Assembly: GCF_005889725.1 (NCBI RefSeq)
Contig: NZ_VCKX01000107.1
Location: 1-37,831 of the forward strand
Direction: 5' to 3'
DNA from: Nonomuraea zeae
GTDB taxonomy: Bacteria; Actinomycetota; Actinomycetes; Streptosporangiales; Streptosporangiaceae
Length of the DNA stretch: 37,831 nt
Shown here: piece after piece, positions 7,544 to 15,179 of the stretch
Layout of the letters: each line of letters begins with the position of its first letter
Numbering within the stretch: the first letter of the stretch is position 1
Notes under the pieces: generated by a model
The model's input: the letters and a program-made list of their open reading frames with translations, nothing else
Told to the model about the DNA's origin: nothing
The model's database searches: none
Position numbers and translations under genes: made by a program

Positions 7544-8314
7544 TCACGAACGACTGTAAGCCGATGTCAGCTCGGAGAGCAGCGCGATCACGCCCTCGGG
7601 GCCGTCCACCACGATGTCGGCCCGTTCGGCCAGCGCCGTGACCTCGGCCGACCCGCTGCACACGGTCACCCCGGGCAGCCCGGAGGCGCGTACGGCGTCG
7701 AACGCGGCCAGGTCGCCGAGATCGTCACCGGCGAACATGACGGACCTCGCGGCCCGCTCCGCCAGGAACAGGCTGAGCGCGTGCCCCTTGTCCATGCCCG
7801 GCGGCCGCAGCTCCAGCACCAGGCGGCCGGGCTCGATCACCAGGCCGTGCTTCTCGGCCAGCTTGGCCAGCGGCTCGCGCAACGTGGCGAGCGCGCCCTC
7901 GGGGTCGGGGGCACGCCGGGTGTGCACGGCCACGGCCCGGCCCTTGTCCTCGATCGACACTCCTTCGAGGCCGAGCGAGTCGAGCAGCAGCGGCAGCTCG
8001 GCCTCGGCGCGCGGCACGCCGGGAGGAGGCGGCGGCGCGGAGATCCGGCCGTCCTCCCAGCGTTCGAAGCCGTAGTGGCCGAGTATGACCAGCCCCGGCA
8101 CGCCGGCCAGGTCAGGCCCGAGCTCCAGCACGGTGGCCGCGGGCCTGCCGGTGACGATGGCCACCGCCAGGACGTGCGCGCCCAGCTCGGCTAGGACCGC
8201 CGGGGCCTTCGGATGGATCACGGCCGTGGCGGGGTCGGGCACGATCGGCGACAGGGTTCCGTCGAAGTCGAGCCCGATCACGGCGCCTGCCGGATCACTC
8301 AAGATCGCTTCCAT
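7544..8314 (-). CDS. otsB: Trehalose-6-phosphate phosphatase
   Basis: HAD-superfamily phosphatase releasing trehalose from trehalose 6-phosphate, completing the OtsA pathway. 256 residues. HAD motif I is LDFDGTLSPI with nucleophile Asp and acid/base Asp; motif II is in VAIVTGR; Lys and Asp of the later motifs are in MDKGHAL and FAGDDLGDLAAFD. I start at ATG 8314 because GAGGAA lies 10 nt before it; a GTG at 8332 in frame has no ribosome site. Predicted operon: DUF3263 gene, otsB, secreted protein. It faces otsA across the MFS gene. Confidence 0.92.
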   Translation of the reverse strand: MEAILSDPAGAVIGLDFDGTLSPIVPDPATAVIHPKAPAVLAELGAHVLAVAIVTGRPAATVLELGPDLAGVPGLVILGHYGFERWEDGRISAPPPPPGVPRAEAELPLLLDSLGLEGVSIEDKGRAVAVHTRRAPDPEGALATLREPLAKLAEKHGLVIEPGRLVLELRPPGMDKGHALSLFLAERAARSVMFAGDDLGDLAAFDAVRASGLPGVTVCSGSAEVTALAERADIVVDGPEGVIALLSELTSAYSRS

Positions 8315-8353
8315 TCCAGGGATGTTCCTCACGCGGCTGCCGTACCCAGCCGG

Positions 8354-8653
8354 TCAGGGACGCATGCCAAGCCTCCTGGCCGCACGCTCACGCTGGCGGG
8401 TGGAGCGTAACCTGCGCAGCCGCTTGACCAGCATGGGGTCCTGCTCAAGCGCCTCAGGTCTGTCGATCAACTCGCCGAGCAACTGGTAATAGCGGGTGGC
8501 GGAGAACCCGAAGGCCTCCTTGATGGCCTGCTCCTTCGCACCCGCGTGGCGCCACCACTGGCGCTCGAAGGCGAGGAGCTCGATGTCGCGTTCTGAGAGT
8601 GGATGGTGGGACGGCTCTTGGGCAGCATTGTCACCGCTGAGCGGTGCTCCCAT
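8354..8653 (-). CDS. DUF3263 family protein
   Basis: 99-residue small basic protein with the highly conserved actinobacterial DUF3263 core: LSERDIELLAFERQWWRHAG (residues 19-38), then KEQAIKEAFGFSATRYYQLL, which looks like a helix-turn-helix, and a basic C-terminus MLVKRLRRLRSTRQ. This suggests nucleic-acid binding; no function has been shown that I know of. ATG 8653 follows GGAGGA. It is the first gene of the unit with otsB (39-bp gap), so it may regulate trehalose synthesis, though this is inference from position only. Confidence 0.9.
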   Translation of the reverse strand: MGAPLSGDNAAQEPSHHPLSERDIELLAFERQWWRHAGAKEQAIKEAFGFSATRYYQLLGELIDRPEALEQDPMLVKRLRRLRSTRQRERAARRLGMRP

Positions 8654-8672
8654 GGTGTCCTCCTCGAAAGGG

Positions 8673-8696
8673 GCGAGCGACGGTCACGTCGCTCGC
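8673..8696 (-). promoter_or_regulatory. Perfect hairpin in the DUF3263 leader
   Basis: 10-bp perfect inverted repeat GCGAGCGACG / CGTCGCTCGC with a 4-nt centre, starting 20 bp upstream of the ATG. In the RNA it would be a stable stem just 5' of the ribosome-binding site; in DNA it could be an operator. Confidence 0.6.
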
Positions 8697-8711
8697 ACGC
8701 GGCCCGTGGCC

Positions 8712-8739
8712 ATCGTAATGTGCCGAGTGCGGCTGTTCA
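8712..8739 (-). promoter_or_regulatory. Candidate DUF3263-otsB promoter
   Basis: Minus-strand TGAACA (plus 8734-8739), 16 nt, TACGAT (plus 8712-8717). Predicted transcript start near 8706, putting the perfect hairpin at the 5' end of the mRNA. Confidence 0.4.
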
Positions 8740-8770
8740 CGGCGGATTGGGAGACGTACAGTCACCAAAT

Positions 8771-9577
8771 GTGACCTCAGTAATCACACTCCTCACCGAC
8801 TATGGGCTCGAAGATGGCTATGTGGCGGCCTGTCATGGAGTGATTGCCGGGATCGCGCCCGAGGCCCGGGTGATCGACGTCTGTCACCTGATCCCCGCGG
8901 GAGACGTACGGCGTGGCGCGGCGGTTCTCGCGCAGACCATCCCGTATCTGCCCCTGGGCATCCATATCGGCGCAGTCGATCCCGGCGCGGGCGGCGCCAG
9001 GCGCGCGGTGGCCGTCGAGGCGGGTGGCCGGGTGTTCATCGGCCCCGACAACGGGCTGCTGTCGTGGGCCGTGCACGCCAGCGGCGGCGCGCGGGCGGTG
9101 TACCAGATCAGCAACGAGGACCACTTCCTGCGGCCGGTCTCGCCGACCTTCCACGGGCGCGACGTGTACTCGCCGGTCGCGGGACGCCTGTACGGCGGCC
9201 TGCGCCCGGCGGACCTGGGGCCCGAGATGCCGCTCGACCGGCTGGTCAAGCTGCCCGAGCCGACCTCGCTGCTGCGCGAGGGGGCGGTGGAGGGCGAGGT
9301 CGTCTCGGTCGACCGCTACGGCAACACCCAGCTCTCCATCGCGGCCGGCGACCTGCAGGCGCTGGGCGTGCGGGTGGGCGACACGCTCGGCGTGTGGCTG
9401 GGGCGGCGGCAGCTCGCGCTGCCCTACCGGGAGACGTTCGCTGCGGTGCCGCCCGGCGAGCTGGTGGCGTTCGCGGACTCCGCGGGGCTGATCGCGATCG
9501 CGGTGAACGCGGGCGACGCCGCGCAGCGGCTGGGACTCCCACCTGGGGCACATGTCCGACTTTCACCGACTCCGTAA
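8771..9577 (+). CDS. SAM hydrolase (SAM hydroxide adenosyltransferase, DUF62)
   Basis: 268-residue member of the family that splits S-adenosylmethionine into adenosine and methionine using water, related to fluorinase and chlorinase. Seen: ITLLTDYGLEDGYVAACHGVI at the N-terminus, IGAVDPGAGGARRAV, FIGPDNGLLSWA, FHGRDVYSPVAG and the C-terminal VDRYGNTQLSI. The conserved Asp-Arg-His set that activates water appears present (His in FHGRD). Halogenase-specific features are not expected here. Start GTG 8771 has no Shine-Dalgarno; TACAGT ends 8 nt before it, suggesting a leaderless mRNA. Divergent from the DUF3263 gene. Confidence 0.9.
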   Translation: MTSVITLLTDYGLEDGYVAACHGVIAGIAPEARVIDVCHLIPAGDVRRGAAVLAQTIPYLPLGIHIGAVDPGAGGARRAVAVEAGGRVFIGPDNGLLSWAVHASGGARAVYQISNEDHFLRPVSPTFHGRDVYSPVAGRLYGGLRPADLGPEMPLDRLVKLPEPTSLLREGAVEGEVVSVDRYGNTQLSIAAGDLQALGVRVGDTLGVWLGRRQLALPYRETFAAVPPGELVAFADSAGLIAIAVNAGDAAQRLGLPPGAHVRLSPTP

Positions 9578-9706
9578 GACGAAAGTCACAGATCAGGAGT
9601 TACTCCGCGTATCGGCCTGTTTACCGAAGCGTCGGAATGAAGCCGGGGTCGCGTGCCAGAATGCACGGGCAGATCGGGCGTCCCTCCCCTCCCGTTCGAG
9701 GTTGAC

Positions 9707-10279
9707 GTGTACCACCTGTCCCTTGCCCTGCTGTCCATATTGTCCGCATTGTCGGTGCTCTGGCCCTCGCCGGAGCCGCCCGTGCCCGAACGCTGGCACG
9801 CGTGGCCGGTGGCGAAGGTCTTCCCCGGCACGGTGCCCGGCCTCAGCCCGTCAGGGGCGCGGGTCACGTACGTGCTGGCCGGGATCGCCCCCGAGGCGTC
9901 CTGCGAGGCGGCGTTCGAGGCCGCCGCCGTACGGCCCGGCTGCCGCACCGCGTTACGCGCCACCTACGCCGACAGCACGCAGACCTACGTCGCCACGGTC
10001 GGCATCGCGGTGCTCGACGGCCCCGGGCTCGGGCCCTACGCCGCCGGGCGGCCGGCGACCGTGCGGCCCGTCGCGTTCCCGGGTGGGCCCGCCGAGCGGT
10101 TCGGCGAGCGGCAGTACTTCACCGGCGTGCTGATGAGCACCGAGCACCGCTACGTGGTGGCCGCGGCCGCCGGGTACGCGGACGGACGGCCGTACCAGCC
10201 GGGCGACCGCAGCGTGTCGCGGCTGCGTGACACCGCGCGGCAGCTCGCGTGGGCGCTGCACCGGACGCTGACCCGATGA
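9707..10279 (+). CDS. Predicted membrane-anchored protein paired with a mycosin-like protease
   Basis: 190 residues, start GTG 9707 after GAGG. One N-terminal hydrophobic segment (YHLSLALLSILSALSVLW, residues 2-19) is probably a signal anchor; the rest is extracytoplasmic and has two Cys (ASCEAAF, RPGCRTA) that could pair. I do not recognise a named domain. The stop codon overlaps the protease start (ATGA), so the two are translationally coupled and likely act together, for example as anchor, inhibitor or substrate adaptor. Longer in-frame start at 9653 is possible but lacks a ribosome site. Confidence 0.75.
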   Translation: MYHLSLALLSILSALSVLWPSPEPPVPERWHAWPVAKVFPGTVPGLSPSGARVTYVLAGIAPEASCEAAFEAAAVRPGCRTALRATYADSTQTYVATVGIAVLDGPGLGPYAAGRPATVRPVAFPGGPAERFGERQYFTGVLMSTEHRYVVAAAAGYADGRPYQPGDRSVSRLRDTARQLAWALHRTLTR

Positions 10280-11424
10280 AGCGGCTCATACTCCCCGTGC
10301 TGTTCTGCGGCCTCGTGGTCGGGATCGCGGCGCCCGGCGTGTCCGACGACATGGGCGAGGCCGCGCGGGCCGGCCAGTGGCAGCTCAGCGCGTTACGGCT
10401 GCCCGAGGCGTGGCAGTCGAGCAGGGGCGCGGGCGTGGTCGTGGCGGTGCTCGACACCGGCGTGAACGGCCGCCACCCCGACCTGGCCGGCGCCGTCGTC
10501 CAGGGGCCGGACCTGACCGGGGCCGCCAGGAGCCCGGCGCTCTGGGGGCAGCACGGGACCGCCATGGCCAGCCTGATCGCCGGCCGCGGGCACGGCGACG
10601 GCAACCGGCGCGGCGTGGTCGGGGTGGCCCCCGCGGCCGAGGTGCTGTCCATCAGGGTCACGCTCGACAACGGCGACCCGCTGCGCGACAAGCGGCGCCC
10701 CAGCGGCGGCGACGCGCTGGCCAAGGGCATCCGCTACGCCGCCGACCACGGCGCCGACGTCATCAGCATGTCGCTCGGCGGCGGCGACGGCGCCTGGGAG
10801 GGCTCGGCGCCGGAGGAGGAGGCCGTCCAGTACGCGATCGGCAAGGGCGCCGTGCTGGTGGCCTCGTCCGGCAACGACGGCGACTCGGCCAACAGGAAGA
10901 ACTTCCCCGCCGCCTACCCCGGCGTGATCGCCGTGGGGGCCGTGGACCGGCGGCTCAAGGTGGCCGCGTTCTCCAACAGGCAGGACTACGTGTCGGTGGT
11001 CGCGCCCGGCACGGAGATCGTCACGGCCGACGGGGACGACTCGTACGTGGTCGGCGACGGCACCAGCTCGGCGGCGGCCATGGTCGCCGGCATCGCCGCC
11101 CTGATCAGGGCGGCGCACCCGAGACTGTCGCCCTACCACGTGCGGCTGGCCATCGAGCAGGGCACGAGGAAGCGCCCCGCCGACGGCTACAGCCGCGCCT
11201 ACGGGCACGGCGTGGCCAACGCGCTCCTGGCCCTGCGCGCGGCCGACCGGCTGGACCTGCCCACGCCCGTGCCGCCCAGGCCCGGGGCGTACTTCGGCGA
11301 AGGGCCGCTCGGCCCGATCCCCGTCTCCAGGGCGCCCGTGGTGGGGGGCATGCTGACGCTGGTGGCGGCCATGGCGGCGCGGGTGATCGTGACGAGCCGG
11401 CGGCGCAGGAGGGATTCAACCTAG
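10276..11424 (+). CDS. Mycosin-like S8 serine protease (subtilase)
   Basis: 382-residue secreted, membrane-tethered subtilisin. Signal peptide at 1-20; catalytic Asp60 (VAVLDTGV), His93 (GQHGTAMASLIAG), oxyanion Asn200 (SSGN) and Ser264 (GDGTSSAAAMVAG) are all present, so it should be active. A Pro-rich linker (330-350) leads to a C-terminal membrane helix (about 354-374) and a basic tail RRRRRD, the topology of mycosins (MycP). Mycosins serve type VII secretion, but no esx or ecc gene is in the window. Starts at ATG 10276, overlapping the previous stop. The usual GTSxAxP has Ala for Pro. Confidence 0.9.
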   Translation: MKRLILPVLFCGLVVGIAAPGVSDDMGEAARAGQWQLSALRLPEAWQSSRGAGVVVAVLDTGVNGRHPDLAGAVVQGPDLTGAARSPALWGQHGTAMASLIAGRGHGDGNRRGVVGVAPAAEVLSIRVTLDNGDPLRDKRRPSGGDALAKGIRYAADHGADVISMSLGGGDGAWEGSAPEEEAVQYAIGKGAVLVASSGNDGDSANRKNFPAAYPGVIAVGAVDRRLKVAAFSNRQDYVSVVAPGTEIVTADGDDSYVVGDGTSSAAAMVAGIAALIRAAHPRLSPYHVRLAIEQGTRKRPADGYSRAYGHGVANALLALRAADRLDLPTPVPPRPGAYFGEGPLGPIPVSRAPVVGGMLTLVAAMAARVIVTSRRRRRDST

Positions 11425-11443
11425 CAAGCGCTTGTGTGATACT
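11415..11443 (+). promoter_or_regulatory. Promoter with KstR2-like palindrome before the DUF35-thiolase pair
   Basis: CAAGCGCTTG (11425-11434) lies between a weak -35 TTCAAC (11415-11420) and a -10 GATACT (11438-11443) with a 17-nt spacer. It fits the published KstR2 motif AnCAAGnnCTTGnT at 9 of 10 fixed positions (last T is G). The -10 ends 7 nt before the ATG and there is no Shine-Dalgarno, so the mRNA may be leaderless and tightly repressible. Confidence 0.6.
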
Positions 11444-11450
11444 CCTGGCT

Positions 11451-11855
11451 ATGACGTTCGCGATCGAGGGCTGGTTCGCCGTCGACGACGGCGGCGTCCG
11501 CCTGCTCGGCACCAAGTGCGCGGCCTGCGGCACCGTCTGTTTCCCGCCACGGCGCGGGCTCTGCCCCAACCCGCACTGCGCGGGCACGGAGATGACCGAG
11601 ATCGGCCTGCCCCGGCGCGGGCGGGTCTGGTCGTACACCAACGCCTGCTATCCGCCGCCGCCGCCGTTCGTGGCCGCGGAGCCGTACGAGCCGGTGACGC
11701 TGGCCGCCGTCGAGCTCGACGACGTGGGGATCGTGGTGCTCGGGCAGGTCAAGGGCCTGACCGCGGCCGAGCTGGAGGTGGGCATGGAGCTGGAGCTCAC
11801 GTCGGGGCCGCTGGCCGACGGGCCGCTGGTGTGGATGTGGGGGCGGGCCTCATGA
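11451..11855 (+). CDS. DUF35 OB-fold protein, acyl-CoA-binding partner of a thiolase-like enzyme
   Basis: 134 residues. N-terminal rubredoxin-like zinc ribbon with Cys23, Cys26, Cys38 and Cys43 (KCAACG ... CPNPHC), then an OB fold (about 55-130; GRVWSYTNACY, VTLAAVELDD, VLGQVKGL, GMELEL). Proteins of this type form complexes with thiolase-superfamily enzymes such as the steroid side-chain aldolase Ltp2 and acetoacetyl/benzylsuccinyl-type thiolases, binding the CoA part of the substrate. Stop overlaps the next start (ATGA), so subunits are made together. No ribosome site before the ATG; see the leaderless promoter just upstream. Confidence 0.9.
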   Translation: MTFAIEGWFAVDDGGVRLLGTKCAACGTVCFPPRRGLCPNPHCAGTEMTEIGLPRRGRVWSYTNACYPPPPPFVAAEPYEPVTLAAVELDDVGIVVLGQVKGLTAAELEVGMELELTSGPLADGPLVWMWGRAS

Positions 11856-13039
11856 GCGTGGTGGTGCTGGGCACGGGGATGCATCCGTGGGGCAAGTGGG
11901 GCCGCCCGTTCCTGGAGTACGGCGTGGCGGCGGCCACGGCCGCCCTCGGCGACGCCGGCGTGGCCTGGACGGACGTGCAGTACGTGGTGGGCGCGGACAC
12001 GATCAGGAACGGCTACCCGGGCTTCGTCTCCGGCGCGGCCTACGCCCAGGCGCTCGGCTGGTCCGGGGCCAGGGTCGCCTCCTGCTACGCGGCCTGCGCG
12101 TCGGGAGCCCAGGCCGTGGACATCGCGCGCACCCGCATCCTGGCGGGGCTGTGCGAGGTGGCGCTGGTCGTCGGGGCGGACTCCACCCCCAAGGGCTTCT
12201 TCAAGCCGGTGGGCGGGGACAGGCCGGACGATCCCGACTGGCTACGCTTCCGCCTCCTCGGCGCCACAAATCCTGGATATTTCGGCCTTTACGCGCGCAG
12301 GCGGATGGCGCTCCACGGCTCCACCCCCGCCGACTTCGCCGCCGTCAAGGTCAAGAACGCGCTGGCCGGATCGCTCAACCCGATGGCCCGCTACCGCCGG
12401 CCGGTCACCGCCGAGGAGGTCATGGCCTCCCCCATGGTGGCCGACCCGCTGCGCCTGATGGACATCTGCGCCACCTCGGACGGGGGCGCGGCGGTGGTGC
12501 TGGCCTCGGAGGACTACGCCAGGCGGCTCGGCGCGACGGACCTCGTACGCGTGGCCGCCGTCTCCACGGTCACCCCGACCTTCCCCAGCACGGTCCTGGA
12601 GCTGCCGAACTTCGCCACCGACTCCTGCGCCGCCGTGCCCCCGCCCGAGAGACCGTTCAGGGCCGCGATCGCGCACGCCGCCTACGAGGAGGCCGGGCTC
12701 GGGCCCGAGGACGTCTCGCTGGCGGAGGTGTACGACCTGTCCACGGCGCTGGAGCTGGACTGGATGGAGGACATCGGGCTGTGCCCGCCGGGAGAGGCCG
12801 ACAAGCTGCTGCGCGAGGGTGAGACCGGGCTCGGCGGCCGGATCCCGGTCAACCCGTCGGGCGGGCTGGCCTCGTTCGGTGAGGCCATCCCGGCCCAGGC
12901 CATCGCGCAGCTCTGCGAGCTCGTCACCCAGCTGCGCGGGCGCGCGGGCCCGCGCCAGGTGGCCGGCGCCCGCGTCGGCCTCGCCGCCAACCAGGGCCTG
13001 TTCGGCCACGGCTCGGCCATCATCGTCACCACCGCCTGA
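11852..13039 (+). CDS. Thiolase-superfamily protein (SCP2/lipid-transfer type), probably not a classical thiolase
   Basis: 395 residues with both halves of the thiolase fold. The nucleophile region is intact as CYAACASGAQA (Cys82). The motif that normally reads HDxF is VYDLS, so His is replaced by Tyr294, and the C-terminal NPSGG....GHP reads NPSGGLASFGEAIPAQ (about 334-349), so that His becomes Glu344. C-terminal NQGLFGHGSA is typical of the SCP2 branch. Coupled to the DUF35 protein by an ATGA overlap. The known DUF35-partnered enzyme Ltp2 is a retro-aldolase with a rebuilt thiolase site, so a C-C lyase or condensing role on an acyl-CoA is likely. Substrate unknown. Confidence 0.9.
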   Translation: MSVVVLGTGMHPWGKWGRPFLEYGVAAATAALGDAGVAWTDVQYVVGADTIRNGYPGFVSGAAYAQALGWSGARVASCYAACASGAQAVDIARTRILAGLCEVALVVGADSTPKGFFKPVGGDRPDDPDWLRFRLLGATNPGYFGLYARRRMALHGSTPADFAAVKVKNALAGSLNPMARYRRPVTAEEVMASPMVADPLRLMDICATSDGGAAVVLASEDYARRLGATDLVRVAAVSTVTPTFPSTVLELPNFATDSCAAVPPPERPFRAAIAHAAYEEAGLGPEDVSLAEVYDLSTALELDWMEDIGLCPPGEADKLLREGETGLGGRIPVNPSGGLASFGEAIPAQAIAQLCELVTQLRGRAGPRQVAGARVGLAANQGLFGHGSAIIVTTA

Positions 13040-13086
13040 CCGCTGACCACAGCCCGGACCATCACCGCCTGAGCCCCGGCAAGCGA

Positions 13087-13119
13087 AGGCCCTCCGAGCG
13101 GCTTGCGCGCGGAGGGCCT
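13087..13119. terminator. Bidirectional terminator between thiolase and oppF
   Basis: Perfect 10-bp stem AGGCCCTCCG / CGGAGGGCCT with a 13-nt loop in the 92-bp gap between two converging genes. Confidence 0.8.
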
Positions 13120-13131
13120 CGGCGGGACGGG

Positions 13132-14145
13132 TCAGATGTGCACCACGTCGTGCGTCTCGGCGAAGTGGCAGGCACTCTCGTGCCCGGTCCCCGGCCTGAT
13201 CTGCAGCAGCGGCTCCTCCTGCGCGCAGATCTCCTGCGCCTTCCAGCACCGCGTCCTGAACCGGCAGCCCGACGGCGGGTTGGCGGGCGAGGGCGGGTCA
13301 CCCTGGAGGATGATCCGCTCGCGCTGCTCGCGCCCCTCGGGATCCGGCACCGGCACCGCCGACAGCAGCGCCTGCGTGTACGGATGGGCCGGCTTGTCGT
13401 AGATCTCGGTGTCCTTGCCGAGCTCCACGAACTTGCCCAGGTACATCACGCCCACCCGGTCGGAGATGTGGCGCACCACCGACAGGTCATGGGCGATGAA
13501 GATGTAGGCCAGGTCGAACTCGTTCTGCAGCCGCTCCAGCAGGTTGATGACCTGCGCCTGGATCGACACGTCCAGCGCGGACACCGGCTCGTCGCAGACG
13601 ATGATCTCCGGCTGGAGCGCCAGTCCGCGGGCGATGCCGATGCGCTGGCGCTGGCCGCCGGAGAACTGGTGCGGGTAGCGGTTGATGTGGTCGGGGTTGA
13701 GACCCACGACCTCCAGCAGCTCCTGCACCTTCTTGCGCCGGCCGCCCTTCGGCGCCACCTCGGTGTGGATCTCGTACGGCTCGCCGATGATGTCGCCGAC
13801 GGTCATACGGGGGTTCAGCGAGGTGTACGGGTCCTGCATGACCATCTGGATGTTGCGGCGCATGCGCTTGAGCTCGCCGCCCCTGGCCTTGGCGATGTCC
13901 CGGCCGTTGATCTTCACCGAGCCGGAGGTCGGCCGCTCCAGCGCCATCAGCACCTTGGCGAGGGTGGACTTGCCACAGCCCGACTCGCCCACGATGCCCA
14001 GCGTCTCGCCCTTGTGCAGGTCGAACGAGACGCCGTCGACGGCCTTGATGGCCCCGACCTGCTTCTTGAAGACGATGCCCTGGGTCAGCGGGAAGTGCTT
14101 GACCAGGTTGTCCACCTCAAGGATGCGCTCACTGCCGATCGCCAT
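13132..14145 (-). CDS. oppF: Oligopeptide/dipeptide ABC importer, ATPase subunit F
   Basis: 337-residue ATPase. Walker A GESGCGKST, Q-loop VMQDPYTSLNPR, signature FSGGQRQR, Walker B IIVCDEPVSALD and H-loop IAHDLSVV are intact. The C-terminal oligopeptide/dipeptide extension has CRFRTRCWKAQEIC, the Cys cluster that may hold an Fe-S centre in DppD/OppF proteins. ATG 14145 is chosen because GGAGGGAGG lies 6 nt before it; an earlier start (14181) would extend the overlap with oppD. Last gene of the opp operon, followed by a strong terminator. opp and dpp cannot be told apart by sequence alone. Confidence 0.94.
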   Translation of the reverse strand: MAIGSERILEVDNLVKHFPLTQGIVFKKQVGAIKAVDGVSFDLHKGETLGIVGESGCGKSTLAKVLMALERPTSGSVKINGRDIAKARGGELKRMRRNIQMVMQDPYTSLNPRMTVGDIIGEPYEIHTEVAPKGGRRKKVQELLEVVGLNPDHINRYPHQFSGGQRQRIGIARGLALQPEIIVCDEPVSALDVSIQAQVINLLERLQNEFDLAYIFIAHDLSVVRHISDRVGVMYLGKFVELGKDTEIYDKPAHPYTQALLSAVPVPDPEGREQRERIILQGDPPSPANPPSGCRFRTRCWKAQEICAQEEPLLQIRPGTGHESACHFAETHDVVHI

Positions 14146-15166
14146 CGAGGACCTCCCTCCAGTAATGGCAGGCGCTGCCACGTGTGCCGCTGATCTCGTG
14201 GAGCGGGGGGGCGTCGGTCACGCAGTCGTCCTGCCGGTAGGGGCACCGGGGATGGAACGCGCAGCCGGTCGGCAGGTCGAGCAGGTTGGGCGGCAGGCCC
14301 TTGATGGCGTACAGGTCCTGGCCCTTCTGGTCGACCCTGGGGATCGACTCCAGCAGGCCCTTCGTGTACGGGTGCGCGGGCGTCTTGTAGATGTCGTGCA
14401 CGGGGGCGTTCTCCACGATGCGCCCCGCGTACATGACCGCGATCTTGTCTGCCACGTCGGCGACCACGCCCAGGTCGTGCGTGATCAGGATCAGCCCCAT
14501 GCTGCTGTCGCGCTGCAGCTCGGCGAGCAGCTCCATGATCTGCGCCTGGACGGTCACGTCGAGCGCCGTGGTGGGCTCGTCCGCGATCAGCACCTCGGGG
14601 TCCAGCGCGATCGACATCGCGATCATGATGCGTTGCCGCATGCCGCCGGAGAACTGGTGCGGGTAGTCGTTGACGCGCTGCCTGGCGGCCGGGATGCGGA
14701 CCCGGTCCATCAGCTCGATGGCCTTCTTCGTGCTGTCGGCCTTGGACATGCCGCGGTGCACCCGGAACATCTCGCTGATCTGCCAGCCCACGGTGAACAC
14801 GGGGTTCAGTGCGGACAGCGCGTCCTGGAAGACCATCGCGATCCGCTGGCCGCGGACCTGCGTACGGGCCTCTTCCGAGAGCTTGAGCAGGTTGGTGCCC
14901 TTGAAGCGGATCTCACCCTTCGGGATGACCGCGGGTGGCATGTCCAGGATGCCCATGATCGCCTGAGCGGTCACGGACTTCCCGGACCCCGACTCGCCCA
15001 GGACGGCGAGGGTCTCGCCGGGGCCGACCGTGTAGCTCACGCCGTTCACCGCTCGTACGACCCCCGCACGGGTGCGGAACTCCACGTGCAGGTTGTCGAC
15101 CGCGAGCAGCGGCTGGTCGCCTGGCCCTCCCTCGGCAGGCAACACATCCGATGACGTCTTCTTCAC
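14129..15166 (-). CDS. oppD: Oligopeptide/dipeptide ABC importer, ATPase subunit D
   Basis: 345-residue ATPase pairing with OppF to power import. Walker A GESGSGKSV, FQDALSALNP, signature FSGGMRQR, Walker B VLIADEPTTALD and H-loop ITHDLGVV. The C-terminal region has CAFHPRCPYRQDDC. Start is GTG 15166 with GGGGGGAT before it. Overlaps oppF by 17 bp and follows oppC by 13 bp. Confidence 0.94.
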   Translation of the reverse strand: MKKTSSDVLPAEGGPGDQPLLAVDNLHVEFRTRAGVVRAVNGVSYTVGPGETLAVLGESGSGKSVTAQAIMGILDMPPAVIPKGEIRFKGTNLLKLSEEARTQVRGQRIAMVFQDALSALNPVFTVGWQISEMFRVHRGMSKADSTKKAIELMDRVRIPAARQRVNDYPHQFSGGMRQRIMIAMSIALDPEVLIADEPTTALDVTVQAQIMELLAELQRDSSMGLILITHDLGVVADVADKIAVMYAGRIVENAPVHDIYKTPAHPYTKGLLESIPRVDQKGQDLYAIKGLPPNLLDLPTGCAFHPRCPYRQDDCVTDAPPLHEISGTRGSACHYWREVLDGDRQ

Positions 15167-15179
15167 TTGATCCCCCCTT

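Noticed and set aside
8771..9577. Fluorinase or chlorinase
   Set aside because: Motifs fit the common SAM hydrolase branch, and no halometabolite genes are adjacent.
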